Shown here: piece by piece, positions 16,994 to 30,058 of the stretch
How positions within the stretch are numbered: the stretch's first letter is position 1
Layout: each line of letters starts with the position of its first letter
Source of the DNA: Chitinophagales bacterium
GTDB taxonomy: Bacteria; Bacteroidota; Bacteroidia; Chitinophagales; Chitinophagaceae
NCBI GenBank assembly: GCA_020636505.1
Contig: JACJXR010000007.1
Location: 1 to 64,000, forward strand
Reading direction: 5' to 3'
Length of the DNA stretch: 64,000 nucleotides
The notes under the pieces: generated by a model
Database searches by the model: none
What the model saw: the letters and a program-made list of their open reading frames with translations, nothing else
Told to the model about the DNA's origin: nothing
Program-made: the position numbers and the translations under genes

Positions 16994-19855
16994 ATGCAAC
17001 AATCACTAAAAACGTTCTATCGCTTCGTTGTTGCTGTGTTGATGTTGCTGATACCCTTCTCAGGGCAGCTATTTGCACAGGATCTTAACGAAAAAGTACC
17101 GGTCAACCCGAAACTGACCAAAGGAAAATTTGATAACGGGCTTACTTATTACATACTCCCAAACAAAAAGCCGGAAAAGAAAGTAGAGCTACGTTTGGTA
17201 GTCAATGCAGGGTCTATCCTTGAGGATGAAGACCAGCAAGGCCTTGCTCACTTTATGGAGCATATGAACTTCAACGGAACCAAGAACTTTCAAAAGAATG
17301 AGTTGGTAAGCTACCTGCAATCTATCGGGGTAGAGTTTGGTGCCGACCTTAACGCTTATACCAGCTTCGACGAGACAGTATATATATTACCAATACCTAC
17401 TGACAAGCCGGGTAACCTTGATAAAGGTTTCCAGATAATAGAAGACTGGGCACATAATGCACTGCTTACAGACAAAGACATTGACGATGAGCGTGGTGTA
17501 GTATTGGAAGAGAGCCGCCTGGGTAAAGGTGCAGATATGCGTATGCTGCAAAAGTACCTGCCTGAAATGCTACAGGGTAGCCGCTATGCAGAGCGTTTGC
17601 CTATTGGTAAAGATGATATATTGAAGAACTTCAAGTACGATGTTGTTCGTCGATTCTATCGTGAATGGTATCGTCCGGACCTTATGGCTGTGGTTGTAGT
17701 TGGAGATATCACCAAAGAAGAGGCTATGAAGTACCTTAAAAAGCACTTCGAGCCTATGAAGAACCCTAAAACCGAGAGAGAACGATTTGAGCCACAGGTA
17801 AAACCACGTAGTGAAGCCAAAGCCATGGTGCTTACAGATAAAGAAGCCACAGGACACGATCTACAAATAATCTTCCCGGTTAAGAAAGTGAACAAAGAAA
17901 AAACTGTAAGTGACTATCGCGACTTCATAGTTCAAAACCTAATGACAGAAGTATTGAATACACGCTTAAGAGACCTTTCTCGCAGTAGCGATCCCCCATT
18001 TCCATTTGCATATGCTTATGTAGGCGGATGGGCCAGAGGTTACGAAGGTCTGATAACATATGCATCATTTGGTGATGAAGGACCTCAAAAGGCAATGAAT
18101 GCATTAACAGCCGAGTTGTTGAAGGCCAAGAAATTCGGGTTTAACGAGAGTGAAATCGAGCTTGCCAAAAAAGACGTTTTAAGTGGTATGGAACGTTCTT
18201 ACAACGAGCGTAACACAACCGAAAGCAATAGGAAAGTCGGAGAGCTTATAAGAAACTTCTTGGAAGGCGAATTAATTCCGGGTATTGAATTGGAATACGC
18301 ATACCATAAGAAATATTTGCCGACAATAACTGTTGAAGAGTTGAACAAAGAAGTTCAAGGTTGGTTAAGTAATATGAATTTCTTCTCACTGATTACTGCA
18401 CCTGAAGCATCTAAAGATAAGTTGCCTACTGATGCACAACTGTTGACAATGACGCGCAAAGGCTTCGAGCAGAATGTAGAGCAGACCAAAGAAGAGAAGG
18501 TAGCAGAAAACTTACTGAAAGAAAAACCGAAAGGCAGCAAGGTGGTTTCTACACAAAGGCGCGATGATCTCGGGGCTATGACCTACAAATTGGCCAACGA
18601 CGTTACGGTAACCGTGAAGTCTACAGAATTCAAGAGCGATGAAGTGATACTCTATGGTGTTCGTAAAGGTGGTAGGAACAACTATGGCGTTAAGGATGTC
18701 AGCAATGTTCAGTACGCTACTCAAGTGGTAGATGCTATGGGCTATGGAGATTTCACACCTACACAAATAGAAAAAACATTAGCCGGTAAAAGTATCAGGG
18801 CAAGCGTATATGTCGGTGAGATCAATGCAGGTGTTTCGGCCAATAGTACAGTGAAGGATTTGGAAACCATGTTCCAGTTGCTGTACTTGAAGCTTACAGC
18901 TCCACGCATGGATAAAGAGCTTTTTGAAGCATATAAGAAGAAGCAGATAACGCAATTGAAGTTCTTATCCGCCAATCCGACATTTGCTTTCTACGATACA
19001 GCTATCAACAAGTTTTACGGCAATAACCCTCTTGCTCCTGCACCTGTGCCAAAGGTTGAGAGCTTTGAAAGCTTGAATCTTAATCGTATCATGCAGATAT
19101 ATAACGACGAGCTTGGCGGTGCTGAAGACTACCATTTCTATATTGTTGGTAATGTTGACTATACAAGCATTGTCCCTCTGTTGCAAAACTATTTGGGAGC
19201 ACTTCCAAAAACAGGCAAAAAGCACGAATCTACAGACAATGGTCTGCGTCCAATAACAGGACATGAGACATTTAAGTTTCATAAAGGTTCAGACCCTAAG
19301 AGTATGATACTTGGCTTCACTTATGGTGACGCTAAATTCTCAGAAGATTTCTATCTGAAAGTAAATGCACTTGCTCAAGTATTGGATATACGTGTTATTG
19401 AAGAACTACGCGAAAAGTTGAGCGGAATATATGGTGGTGGCTATCGCGCCAGTGTTGAAAAAGAGCCTTATGAGAATTATTCACTTGTTCTTCAATTACC
19501 TTGTGGCCCTGAGAACGTGGATAAGCTTCTAAAAGCTGCAGATGAGGTGGTAGCTGAAATAAAGAAAGACGGCCCTAAGTCTGAAGACCTTCAAAAGGTT
19601 AAGAATCAATGGCATGAGCAGCACAGAGAGAATATGGAGAAGAACAGCTATTGGGCAGGTAGATTGCGCCATGTGTTGTTCTACGGTAGAGATGCCAACA
19701 ACTTCTTGAAGTATGATGAGTGGATAGATAAGTTGACCGTACAGGACATCAAAGATGTGGCAAATATGGTATTTGGAGATAAGAGCAATACTTATACTGC
19801 AATACTGTATCCTGAAGAAGGAGCGGGTGATGAAGCTAAATCAAGTGAGGAATAA
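16994..19855 (+). CDS. Periplasmic M16 (pitrilysin/insulinase) zinc protease with two M16 halves
   Basis: 953 residues from the ATG at 16994 (MQQSLKTFYR); the frame opens 12 codons earlier, but the hydrophobic signal peptide starts properly here and ends near LFAQ. The active half has the inverted zinc motif HFMEH (about residues 86-90), with the downstream EESRLG region supplying the third ligand. The second half (about 500-930) is the usual inactive M16 partner. Such full-length proteins form a closed chamber that degrades peptides; PqqL-like homologues in Bacteroidota are periplasmic. Monocistronic, with a terminator at 19878. Confidence 0.93.
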   Translation: MQQSLKTFYRFVVAVLMLLIPFSGQLFAQDLNEKVPVNPKLTKGKFDNGLTYYILPNKKPEKKVELRLVVNAGSILEDEDQQGLAHFMEHMNFNGTKNFQKNELVSYLQSIGVEFGADLNAYTSFDETVYILPIPTDKPGNLDKGFQIIEDWAHNALLTDKDIDDERGVVLEESRLGKGADMRMLQKYLPEMLQGSRYAERLPIGKDDILKNFKYDVVRRFYREWYRPDLMAVVVVGDITKEEAMKYLKKHFEPMKNPKTERERFEPQVKPRSEAKAMVLTDKEATGHDLQIIFPVKKVNKEKTVSDYRDFIVQNLMTEVLNTRLRDLSRSSDPPFPFAYAYVGGWARGYEGLITYASFGDEGPQKAMNALTAELLKAKKFGFNESEIELAKKDVLSGMERSYNERNTTESNRKVGELIRNFLEGELIPGIELEYAYHKKYLPTITVEELNKEVQGWLSNMNFFSLITAPEASKDKLPTDAQLLTMTRKGFEQNVEQTKEEKVAENLLKEKPKGSKVVSTQRRDDLGAMTYKLANDVTVTVKSTEFKSDEVILYGVRKGGRNNYGVKDVSNVQYATQVVDAMGYGDFTPTQIEKTLAGKSIRASVYVGEINAGVSANSTVKDLETMFQLLYLKLTAPRMDKELFEAYKKKQITQLKFLSANPTFAFYDTAINKFYGNNPLAPAPVPKVESFESLNLNRIMQIYNDELGGAEDYHFYIVGNVDYTSIVPLLQNYLGALPKTGKKHESTDNGLRPITGHETFKFHKGSDPKSMILGFTYGDAKFSEDFYLKVNALAQVLDIRVIEELREKLSGIYGGGYRASVEKEPYENYSLVLQLPCGPENVDKLLKAADEVVAEIKKDGPKSEDLQKVKNQWHEQHRENMEKNSYWAGRLRHVLFYGRDANNFLKYDEWIDKLTVQDIKDVANMVFGDKSNTYTAILYPEEGAGDEAKSSEE

Positions 19856-19877
19856 AGAAGTATGACCAAACAGAAAG

Positions 19878-19902
19878 GCCCCGTTTATTCGGGGCTTTTT
19901 TT
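19878..19902 (+). terminator. Rho-independent terminator of the M16 gene
   Basis: A six-bp GC stem (19878-19883 with 19890-19895) is followed by seven T residues at 19896-19902. It lies between two convergent genes and overlaps the stop of the minus-strand gene by two bases. On the minus strand only a weak T-run follows. Confidence 0.85.
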
Positions 19903-21490
19903 ATTTATAAAAAGGTACACCTTCAAATAAAAAATCTTCGTAGTATTTAAGCGTATAATCTCTGCGAAAACCTGCAACACGCTCTTTCAAATAAAAGTCA
20001 ACCACTGGATAGTCATCGCTTATGAAAGCTGTTGTGGTTGTATTTAAGACCGTTTCGAAATTGCTTAGAGGGCCTGAAAGAGGGTAGTAGAAGTCGCCCA
20101 CTACTTGTGCGGTATCATAGTGATTTGACTCACCCAATGTGGCAACATACATAATGTCTGTTTTTGTATGCCCCGGAAAAGAGGTATAAGGTTGGCATTT
20201 GTAGCCTGCTTTTACTATTGTGTTGTATAACAATTGTTGTGCAACTCCTTCAGAACCATCCTCATAGCCATCAAACTCGATGAATATTTTGCCGTCAGGA
20301 TTTAGTAGGTCTTTCAGTTTGTTGAAGCATTCGAGGCTTAATAGGTGGGAGGGTACACTGTCGCCAAGTAGGGCATCCAGTATTATCAAGTCGTACTTTT
20401 TCTTGCAAACATTCACATAATGTCTGCCGTCGTCTATTGTTGTGTTGTCAACTGCATGTTCCAATCCGAAAAAGCGTTCTGCAATTTCAGGTAACCTACC
20501 ATCTATCTCAACAGCATCATAGTCAACATTGTGGTTTTCCAATTGCTTGGCTACTGTACCGCCGCCAAGTCCTATTAGTAGTGCCTTGCTGTCTTTGGGC
20601 ATAGTAGAGATGATAGCCTTTGAAAAACGGGTATAGAACAGCATACTGAAGTTAGCGTCTTCCGTTTTTACCCATGTTTGCCAATTATGATTCACAAGCA
20701 TACATCTTGTTTTCATTACTTGCCCTTTAAGAGAGTAGGGAAAGTCCATCACCTTTACTTGTCCCAACATACCCTCACTATGATATAGAACATCGTATTT
20801 GTCTGTATCCGTATGTCGGGTATTGTATATGAACATTGCTGATGGTATGATAATAGCCACCAATCCAGCTATTGCTGTTTTCTTCTGAGGACGAAGTACA
20901 TAAATGTTCAGCAAGAAGAGCATAGTACCTATCACAACACACGGGATAGCGATACCCAATATGGGTACTAGCCAAAAGCCCGTCAATAAAGTAGCCAATA
21001 CACCACCGAATGTGGATATGGCATATACCAACCCTGCGGCTTTGCCTGACTCTCTTGTTTCTGCCAATAGGCTGATTATCATTGGGCTAACAATACCCAT
21101 TCCCATAATAGGTGGTAGTAAGAACAGTATCTGCGATAGGATCATCCCACTTAAGAAACTCATTTCTATGGTCTTGCTCATGATCATATTTGCCCATACA
21201 GGCATTATTATGACCATTGCAGATGCAATTGTAATAACCATAAACAGTCGCTTTTTGCGTTTGTCCTGTTCCAATTTACTCCACTCTCCACCTATGTAAT
21301 AGCCCAGAGTTAGAGCCCCCAACGTTATCGCCAGTGTTGATGCCCATACATATAATGATGAGCCGAAGAATGGTGCCAGCATCTTGCCGCCTGCCAACTC
21401 AGCTACCATTACACATGCGCCTTCTACAAAAGACAGCGCCAACAGCAGTTGTTGGGGTATCGGTTTTACGGATTTGTTTTCGTTTTTCAC
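19901..21490 (-). CDS. Membrane-bound spermidine-synthase-like protein
   Basis: 529 residues. The N-terminal 200 residues contain about six to seven hydrophobic helices, starting after PQQLLLALSFVEGACVMVAEL. The C-terminal half is a spermidine-synthase/methyltransferase Rossmann domain: LLIGLGGGTVAKQLE, then YDAVEIDGRLPEIA, then TTIDDGRHYVN and YDLIILDALLGDSVPSHLLS. This fused architecture is common in bacteria and is usually annotated as fused MFS/spermidine synthase. Whether it makes polyamines is unknown, because it lacks the company of speD or other polyamine genes. It is followed at its start, 18 bp away, by a lipoprotein gene on the same strand, and the two may form an operon. Confidence 0.85.
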   Translation of the reverse strand: MKNENKSVKPIPQQLLLALSFVEGACVMVAELAGGKMLAPFFGSSLYVWASTLAITLGALTLGYYIGGEWSKLEQDKRKKRLFMVITIASAMVIIMPVWANMIMSKTIEMSFLSGMILSQILFLLPPIMGMGIVSPMIISLLAETRESGKAAGLVYAISTFGGVLATLLTGFWLVPILGIAIPCVVIGTMLFLLNIYVLRPQKKTAIAGLVAIIIPSAMFIYNTRHTDTDKYDVLYHSEGMLGQVKVMDFPYSLKGQVMKTRCMLVNHNWQTWVKTEDANFSMLFYTRFSKAIISTMPKDSKALLIGLGGGTVAKQLENHNVDYDAVEIDGRLPEIAERFFGLEHAVDNTTIDDGRHYVNVCKKKYDLIILDALLGDSVPSHLLSLECFNKLKDLLNPDGKIFIEFDGYEDGSEGVAQQLLYNTIVKAGYKCQPYTSFPGHTKTDIMYVATLGESNHYDTAQVVGDFYYPLSGPLSNFETVLNTTTTAFISDDYPVVDFYLKERVAGFRRDYTLKYYEDFLFEGVPFYK

Positions 21491-21508
21491 TGTTGTGTGC
21501 TTTATAGA

Positions 21509-21919
21509 TTATTGGTCCTTCTTGAACTTATCGTACTCAAATGAGAACTCCTTTTTCTCATCACCGCTTGCAGAGCTTTGCTCTGAGGCGGTTTCATTAG
21601 GTGTTATTATTACTTTCCCTTCATCCAAGTAATTGTTAGACTCATATATGCCGTATGATATGGCGGCTATGTTGTCAGCCACCTGCTGGAGTGTTTCATC
21701 GGTTTCGTTGTATAGCTCTTTGTCACCCAGTAATATGGTGATATCCTGAAAGTCTTTCACCTCTATACGTATCTGCGATACTTTTAGACTAGGGTAGGTC
21801 TCTTTAAGTGTTTTTCGCATTAGCTCATTGTTGTTGTCATTTACATGAGGGTCTGTGTCTTTGCAGCCTGCGGCAGCTAGACTCACAGCCATTATCAATA
21901 GGGCAATGTACTTGTACAT
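21509..21919 (-). CDS. Small lipoprotein of unknown function
   Basis: About 136 residues from the ATG at 21919 (MYKYIALLIM); the frame opens nine codons earlier. Signal with lipobox AAAGC, then Asp/Asn-rich sequence, a compact central part containing LKVSQIRIEVKDFQDITIL, and a charged tail (DEKKEFSFEYDKFKKDQ). I recognise no domain. It lies 18 bp upstream of the spermidine-synthase-like gene on the same strand, so a shared transcript is likely. The function is unknown. The upstream side faces the rRNA promoter region. Confidence 0.75.
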   Translation of the reverse strand: MYKYIALLIMAVSLAAAGCKDTDPHVNDNNNELMRKTLKETYPSLKVSQIRIEVKDFQDITILLGDKELYNETDETLQQVADNIAAISYGIYESNNYLDEGKVIITPNETASEQSSASGDEKKEFSFEYDKFKKDQ

Positions 21920-22006
21920 AAGAGTGATTTTTGAGTGAAGTATCAAATATAATCAATGCCTTTTGAAGGGCTTTGCTAAAAAGTCTTTATTTATTTCTAA
22001 AAAAGT

Positions 22007-22037
22007 TTTGTTGGTTTTAAAAAGCGTCTTACCTTTG
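22007..22037 (+). promoter_or_regulatory. rRNA operon promoter P1
   Basis: TTTG at 22007-22010, a 19-bp spacer, TACCTTTG at 22030-22037. This is an exact match to the Bacteroidota TTTG-N19-TAnnTTTG consensus, about 410 bp before the mature 16S. Positions 21947-22446 contain no gene, only this promoter, P2 and the rRNA leader. Confidence 0.8.
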
Positions 22038-22137
22038 CAGCCCGTCCTGAAAAAACGGGGGAGTTCTTTAGAGATTTTACAGCGAGTTTTTTGATGATAA
22101 TGGCTCCTAAATGTGGATAACTATTATCGAAAATAGT

Positions 22138-22169
22138 TTTGTCAGAACGATAAGTAAAGCATACCTTTG
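22138..22169 (+). promoter_or_regulatory. rRNA operon promoter P2
   Basis: TTTG at 22138-22141, a 20-bp spacer, TACCTTTG at 22162-22169. It forms a tandem pair with P1, 132 bp apart, as is usual for strongly expressed rRNA operons. Confidence 0.75.
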
Positions 22170-22303
22170 CGCGGCGTTTGACAGAAAGTTAAAACAACGG
22201 TAACAATTAGTTCTTAAATAATTCACAGTAAACGAGTAAAGGCTCGGGATGCGGTTCGACTTCCGCGGTTACTACATAGGGTTGAACGGTAGTGTTTGAC
22301 TTG

Positions 22304-22324
22304 AAGTTCTTTGAAAGATTGGAA
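22304..22324 (+). promoter_or_regulatory. boxA-like element and 5' arm of the 16S processing stem
   Basis: GAAGTTCTTTGA (22303-22314) matches a boxA-type antitermination sequence. The overlapping segment 22311-22324 is complementary, with one bulged base, to 24004-24016 after the 16S gene. This should form the long stem cleaved by RNase III. The same TTCTTTG core recurs at 24023 and 24444. Confidence 0.6.
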
Positions 22325-22446
22325 TAAAAAAACAACAGCACTTGACAGATGAAGTTCTGTCAAGACAGGTAAGAGCGTAACTAACAATTAAGTTACACGT
22401 TAAATTCTCTTTTATGAGTAATTAGCTAGTAACAAACAATTCATTT

Positions 22447-23970
<1,524 letters not shown>

Positions 23971-24003
23971 TTTAGAGCTATAACCTGGTAGCTGTTGTTT
24001 TTT

Positions 24004-24016
24004 TTCCATCTTTCAA
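24004..24016 (+). other. 3' arm of the 16S processing stem
   Basis: This 13-base segment is complementary to 22311-22324 with one bulge. Together they enclose the 16S and should form the precursor stem. Confidence 0.6.
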
Positions 24017-24113
24017 GATATTGTTCTTTGTAGAGAAGCTCTGATAAACCGATGGGCGCGAGATTGAGGCGAATGCCCTGTGAGCAAAAGGCCCTGAGGG
24101 GTTTAGGGTTCAT

Positions 24114-24187
24114 AGATCCGTAGCTCAGGTGGTTAGAGCGCTACACTGATAATGTAGAGGTCCCCAGTTCAAGTCTGGGCGGGTCTA
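24114..24187 (+). tRNA. tRNA-Ile (GAU)
   Basis: 74 nt. Acceptor arms 24114-24120 and 24180-24186 pair (one T-G), discriminator A at 24187. The anticodon stem CTACA/TGTAG encloses loop CTGATAA, anticodon GAT. T-arm CCCAG-TTCAAGT-CTGGG. CCA is not encoded, so it must be added. This is the standard first spacer tRNA. Confidence 0.96.
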
Positions 24188-24227
24188 CTTTTTTTGAAGT
24201 TCTTATAATAAAGGTATCATTACCGAT

Positions 24228-24301
24228 GGGGGGTTAGCTCAGCTGGCTAGAGCACCTGCCTTGCACGCAGGGGGTCATCGGTTCGACTCCGATATCCTCC
24301 A
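24228..24301 (+). tRNA. tRNA-Ala (UGC)
   Basis: 74 nt. Acceptor arms 24228-24234 and 24294-24300 pair with two G-T wobbles, discriminator A at 24301. The anticodon stem CCTGC/GCAGG encloses loop CTTGCAC, anticodon TGC. T-arm ATCGG-TTCGACT-CCGAT. CCA is not encoded. It is the second spacer tRNA, 40 bp after tRNA-Ile. Confidence 0.96.
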
Positions 24302-24442
24302 CTTTTTTTTGAGGGGTTGGGTATTGTGGTAATAAGATACGATTAATGATGTTGCCTTCGGGGCTATGGGTTCGCAACCCGAACATCGGCAAGAGGAGTG
24401 ACCTCACCGTTTTTCCTGTGGAGAGACGGCGTAGGCCTCGAA

Positions 24443-24469
24443 GTTCTTTGACATATTGGGTAAGCAATT
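24443..24469 (+). promoter_or_regulatory. boxA-like element and 5' arm of the 23S processing stem
   Basis: GTTCTTTG (24443-24450) repeats the boxA-like sequence of the 16S leader. GACATATTGGG at 24450-24460 pairs with 27438-27448 (11 bp, one G-U), and 24463-24469 pairs with 27431-27437. The 23S precursor stem would be built from these arms. Confidence 0.6.
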
Positions 24470-24512
24470 TAATAATGTAGTTGAATTGAAGTAGTAAAAG
24501 AATACTTTAAGA

Positions 24513-27380
<2,868 letters not shown>

Positions 27381-27430
27381 CTTTTTATATATTCTGTTAC
27401 TGCATCATCAAGGTTTAACTTGATTTATTG

Positions 27431-27448
27431 AATTGTTCCCGATATGTC
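27431..27448 (+). other. 3' arm of the 23S processing stem
   Basis: Complementary to 24450-24469 as described for that arm. It lies between 23S and 5S and encloses the 23S. Confidence 0.6.
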
Positions 27449-27488
27449 GATATTATTATAGTCACAGGCAATCCAAGACTAAAGATTT

Positions 27489-27595
<107 letters not shown>

Positions 27596-27606
27596 TTTAT
27601 TTTAAA

Positions 27607-27634
27607 AGACCTCAACTAACGTTGGGGTCTTTTT
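27607..27634 (+). terminator. Terminator of the rRNA operon, probably bidirectional
   Basis: A 10-bp stem (27607-27616 with 27621-27630, four-base loop) is followed by a T-run on the plus strand. On the minus strand TTTT follows, so it may also end the pseudouridine synthase gene. Confidence 0.88.
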
Positions 27635-27644
27635 GTTTTTTGCA

Positions 27645-28520
27645 CTATTTCCTTTTTCTCCAGTCTTTGTAAGTCTTATTCTTTACTTTCTTCTTGGCAG
27701 GAGGCTCCTCTTTTGTATCTTTTTTAGGTCTATGAGTTTTGGTGGATGAGCGCTTGTTGAGTTTTGACGCCTCTTGCGTCTTAGATGAGGATGATACAAG
27801 CTTGTTTAGCTCATCTATTTCTTGAGCTGTCAGTAATCTCCATTTGCCGACAGGTAGTTTGCCCAGTGATACGTTCATTATACGAACTCGAGTGAGGGTG
27901 ACGACTCTGTAATCAAAATGCTTACACATTCTGCGAATCTGCCTATTGAGACCCTGTGTGAGTATTATGCGAAATTTTCTTGGACCTTCTTGTTTTACAA
28001 AACATTCTCGGGTTTTGGTTTTTAAAATAGGTACACCGTTACTTATTTTGTGAATGAACTCAGGCGTGATAGCTTTGTCGACTGTAACTATATATTCTTT
28101 CTCATGATTATTACCGGCACGTAATATCTTATTTACGATATCCCCATCGTTTGTTAAGAATATCAATCCGTCGGAATCCTTATCCAGCCTACCTATAGGA
28201 AAGATACGTTTGGGATGATTGATATAAGATATAATGTTGGTTCTATCTTTAGTATCTGTGGTTGACGTTATTCCCACAGGTTTATTAAAGGCTATATATA
28301 AGGTTTGTTGTGTCTTTTTTACCTTGAGATTTTCTCCGTCTATTGCAACTGTATCTTTGGGAGATACCCGATCTCCTTTATGAGCTGGTTCTTCATTTAT
28401 TGTGACACGGCCTTGCTCGATAAGGTCATCAGCTTCTCTCCTAGAACAAAATCCCGTAGAGCTGATAAATTTGTTAATACTTACCAGATCTACGGAATTA
28501 TTTACTTTTTTTTGAGGCAT
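27645..28520 (-). CDS. RsuA/RluB/RluF-family pseudouridine synthase (RluF-like)
   Basis: 291 residues. N-terminal S4 RNA-binding domain (INKFISSTGFCSRREADDLI, about 15-60). Catalytic core with GRLDKDSDGL, in which Asp113 is the nucleophile. The GLNRQIRRMC segment belongs to the RsuA/RluB/E/F clade. The C-terminal 45 residues are Lys-rich and probably disordered. RluF makes pseudouridine 2604 in 23S rRNA; given the S4 domain and length, that or the closely related RluB role is likely. It lies just after the rRNA operon, convergent, with a shared terminator, and precedes a small exported-protein gene two bases upstream on the same strand, which suggests co-transcription. Confidence 0.88.
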   Translation of the reverse strand: MPQKKVNNSVDLVSINKFISSTGFCSRREADDLIEQGRVTINEEPAHKGDRVSPKDTVAIDGENLKVKKTQQTLYIAFNKPVGITSTTDTKDRTNIISYINHPKRIFPIGRLDKDSDGLIFLTNDGDIVNKILRAGNNHEKEYIVTVDKAITPEFIHKISNGVPILKTKTRECFVKQEGPRKFRIILTQGLNRQIRRMCKHFDYRVVTLTRVRIMNVSLGKLPVGKWRLLTAQEIDELNKLVSSSSKTQEASKLNKRSSTKTHRPKKDTKEEPPAKKKVKNKTYKDWRKRK

Positions 28521-28522
28521 AA

Positions 28523-28933
28523 TTATTTGGCTCTTCTGAAAAGGTAACGTGTAATGAAAAGCCCGCCTGAACTGCTACCGTCTGATGTTTGTGCATGTGA
28601 GCCTGTAACGACTGATACCAACTCCCAACCCTCGTTAGTGTAATCATTAATACGTTCAACTATGGCATTGTCATTGTTGGCAATGTTCTTGAAGTTCAAG
28701 CCAACCATACTATAGAAGTTCTTCAAATCTTTTTCCAATAATTGGCCCTTGTTGTCGGTCGTAAGTATACGAGATCGACCTAAGCCACCTGGTATGACGG
28801 ATTCAATGGTTGAGAATTGAAAAAACTCATAGTTGGTTGCTTGTGGAGCAGGAGAGGGACGAAACGAAAAGCTTACTACTACAATTAACGTAGCAAACAT
28901 TGCAATCGAAAATGTTTTAAGAGAATCTTTCAT
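28523..28933 (-). CDS. Small exported protein of unknown function (DUF4177-like)
   Basis: 136 residues. The N-terminal hydrophobic stretch (FSIAMFATLIVVVSFSF) is a signal or anchor, followed by a Pro-rich segment. The core looks like the DUF4177-type small fold: an opening YEFFQFST strand, a variable middle, then NEGWELVSVVTGS and a final strand FITRYLFRRAK. Such proteins are usually small soluble domains of unknown role. It lies two bases from the pseudouridine synthase gene. The domain resemblance is by pattern only, so I keep it tentative. Confidence 0.7.
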   Translation of the reverse strand: MKDSLKTFSIAMFATLIVVVSFSFRPSPAPQATNYEFFQFSTIESVIPGGLGRSRILTTDNKGQLLEKDLKNFYSMVGLNFKNIANNDNAIVERINDYTNEGWELVSVVTGSHAQTSDGSSSGGLFITRYLFRRAK

Positions 28934-29008
28934 CTGGCATTGATTTTAGTTGCTATAAAAATAGTTTTTAGCAGGGATAATTTTTTACTTTGTCTGTTTT
29001 AACTGATT

Positions 29009-30058
29009 ATGAAAGTTCTTGAGGTAAACTTTGAGAAAACGTGGAGAGGTGGTGAACGCCAAACACTCTATTGTATGCTGGGTTTTAGAGATAGAGGTGT
29101 TGAGACTGCAGTGGTATGCAGAAAAGGTTATCCCATGGACGAAAAGGCGCAAGAGCAGGGGTTTAAGACTCATGCATTAGATGGGGTATTTCAGTTGATT
29201 GCATTCTTACTGACTAAAGCGAAATACTATGATATACTTCATGTAGAAACTGCAGGTGCTTTGACATACTGTGTGTTTACCAAAGCGTTTCACAGAACCA
29301 AAGTCGTATATACTCGTAGGGTTGACTTTGTTCCCAATGGTTTCTTGACATGGGTAAAATATAGGTTGACAGATAAGTTGGTGGCTATCAGTACAGCCAT
29401 AAAGCAAATACTCTATGATTTTTCAAGAAGAAGTATTGTGCATATAAGTGAGATAGTACAAATAAAAAATTTGAACGAAGAACGTGCCCAAAATGAACTG
29501 CATGAACTTGGTGTATCGACAGATACTAAAGTCATTGGAACTGTTGCCGCATTGGAACAGCATAAAGATCCTTTGATAATGGTTGAGGCAATAAGACTAT
29601 TAAAGGAAAAAAGAAACGATTTCGTGTTTATACACTGTGGTGGTGGCAGACTTGAAGAAAGTGTTAAAGCAAAGGTTCAAGAGTATGGATTGCAAGATGT
29701 TTATAAAATGTTAGGGCACAAGGAACAAGTGGAGGACTTTTTTACTGTATTCGACGTATATGTTATGAGTTCTGAACAAGAGGGTTTGGGTAGTAGTGTT
29801 CTTGATGCTTTTGCTTATAAAGTGCCTGTAGTTTCAACAAATGCAGGTGGCTTAAAAGACCTATTGGAAAATGACCGAGGTATACTATGTGACATAAAGC
29901 AGCCAAACCAATTGGCAGGAGGAATAGATACTGTGCTAAATAATTTTGAATTAAGGACTAGCCTTACATCAAAAGCGTATGAGTATGTTATCCACGACCA
30001 TAGTATGGAGTACATTACGGAAAAGTATATAGACTTGTTTGAAAAAATGCTCGATTAA
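29009..30058 (+). CDS. Glycosyltransferase family 4 (group 1)
   Basis: 349 residues. The N-terminal domain has the nucleophile-side loop TWRGGERQTL typical of GT4 enzymes; the C-terminal domain has the nucleotide-sugar motif EQEGLGSSVLDAF (about residues 255-268), and PVVSTNAGGLKDLL. GT-B fold with retaining chemistry is expected; it probably adds a sugar to LPS core or an exopolysaccharide. The acceptor cannot be predicted. Its stop overlaps the stop of the convergent GT2 gene within a TTAA palindrome. The two genes together suggest a small LPS-core locus. Confidence 0.87.
   Translation: MKVLEVNFEKTWRGGERQTLYCMLGFRDRGVETAVVCRKGYPMDEKAQEQGFKTHALDGVFQLIAFLLTKAKYYDILHVETAGALTYCVFTKAFHRTKVVYTRRVDFVPNGFLTWVKYRLTDKLVAISTAIKQILYDFSRRSIVHISEIVQIKNLNEERAQNELHELGVSTDTKVIGTVAALEQHKDPLIMVEAIRLLKEKRNDFVFIHCGGGRLEESVKAKVQEYGLQDVYKMLGHKEQVEDFFTVFDVYVMSSEQEGLGSSVLDAFAYKVPVVSTNAGGLKDLLENDRGILCDIKQPNQLAGGIDTVLNNFELRTSLTSKAYEYVIHDHSMEYITEKYIDLFEKMLD

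Noticed and set aside
22041..22061. Hairpin CCCGT/ACGGG just after rRNA P1 as a possible attenuator
   Set aside because: Only five base pairs, no T-run after it, so no support for termination.
24234..24467. Minus-strand frame ending in PMTPCVQGRCSSQLS opposite the tRNA-Ala
   Set aside because: This peptide is a well-known artefact translated from the complement of spacer tRNA-Ala genes; the tRNA on the plus strand explains it.
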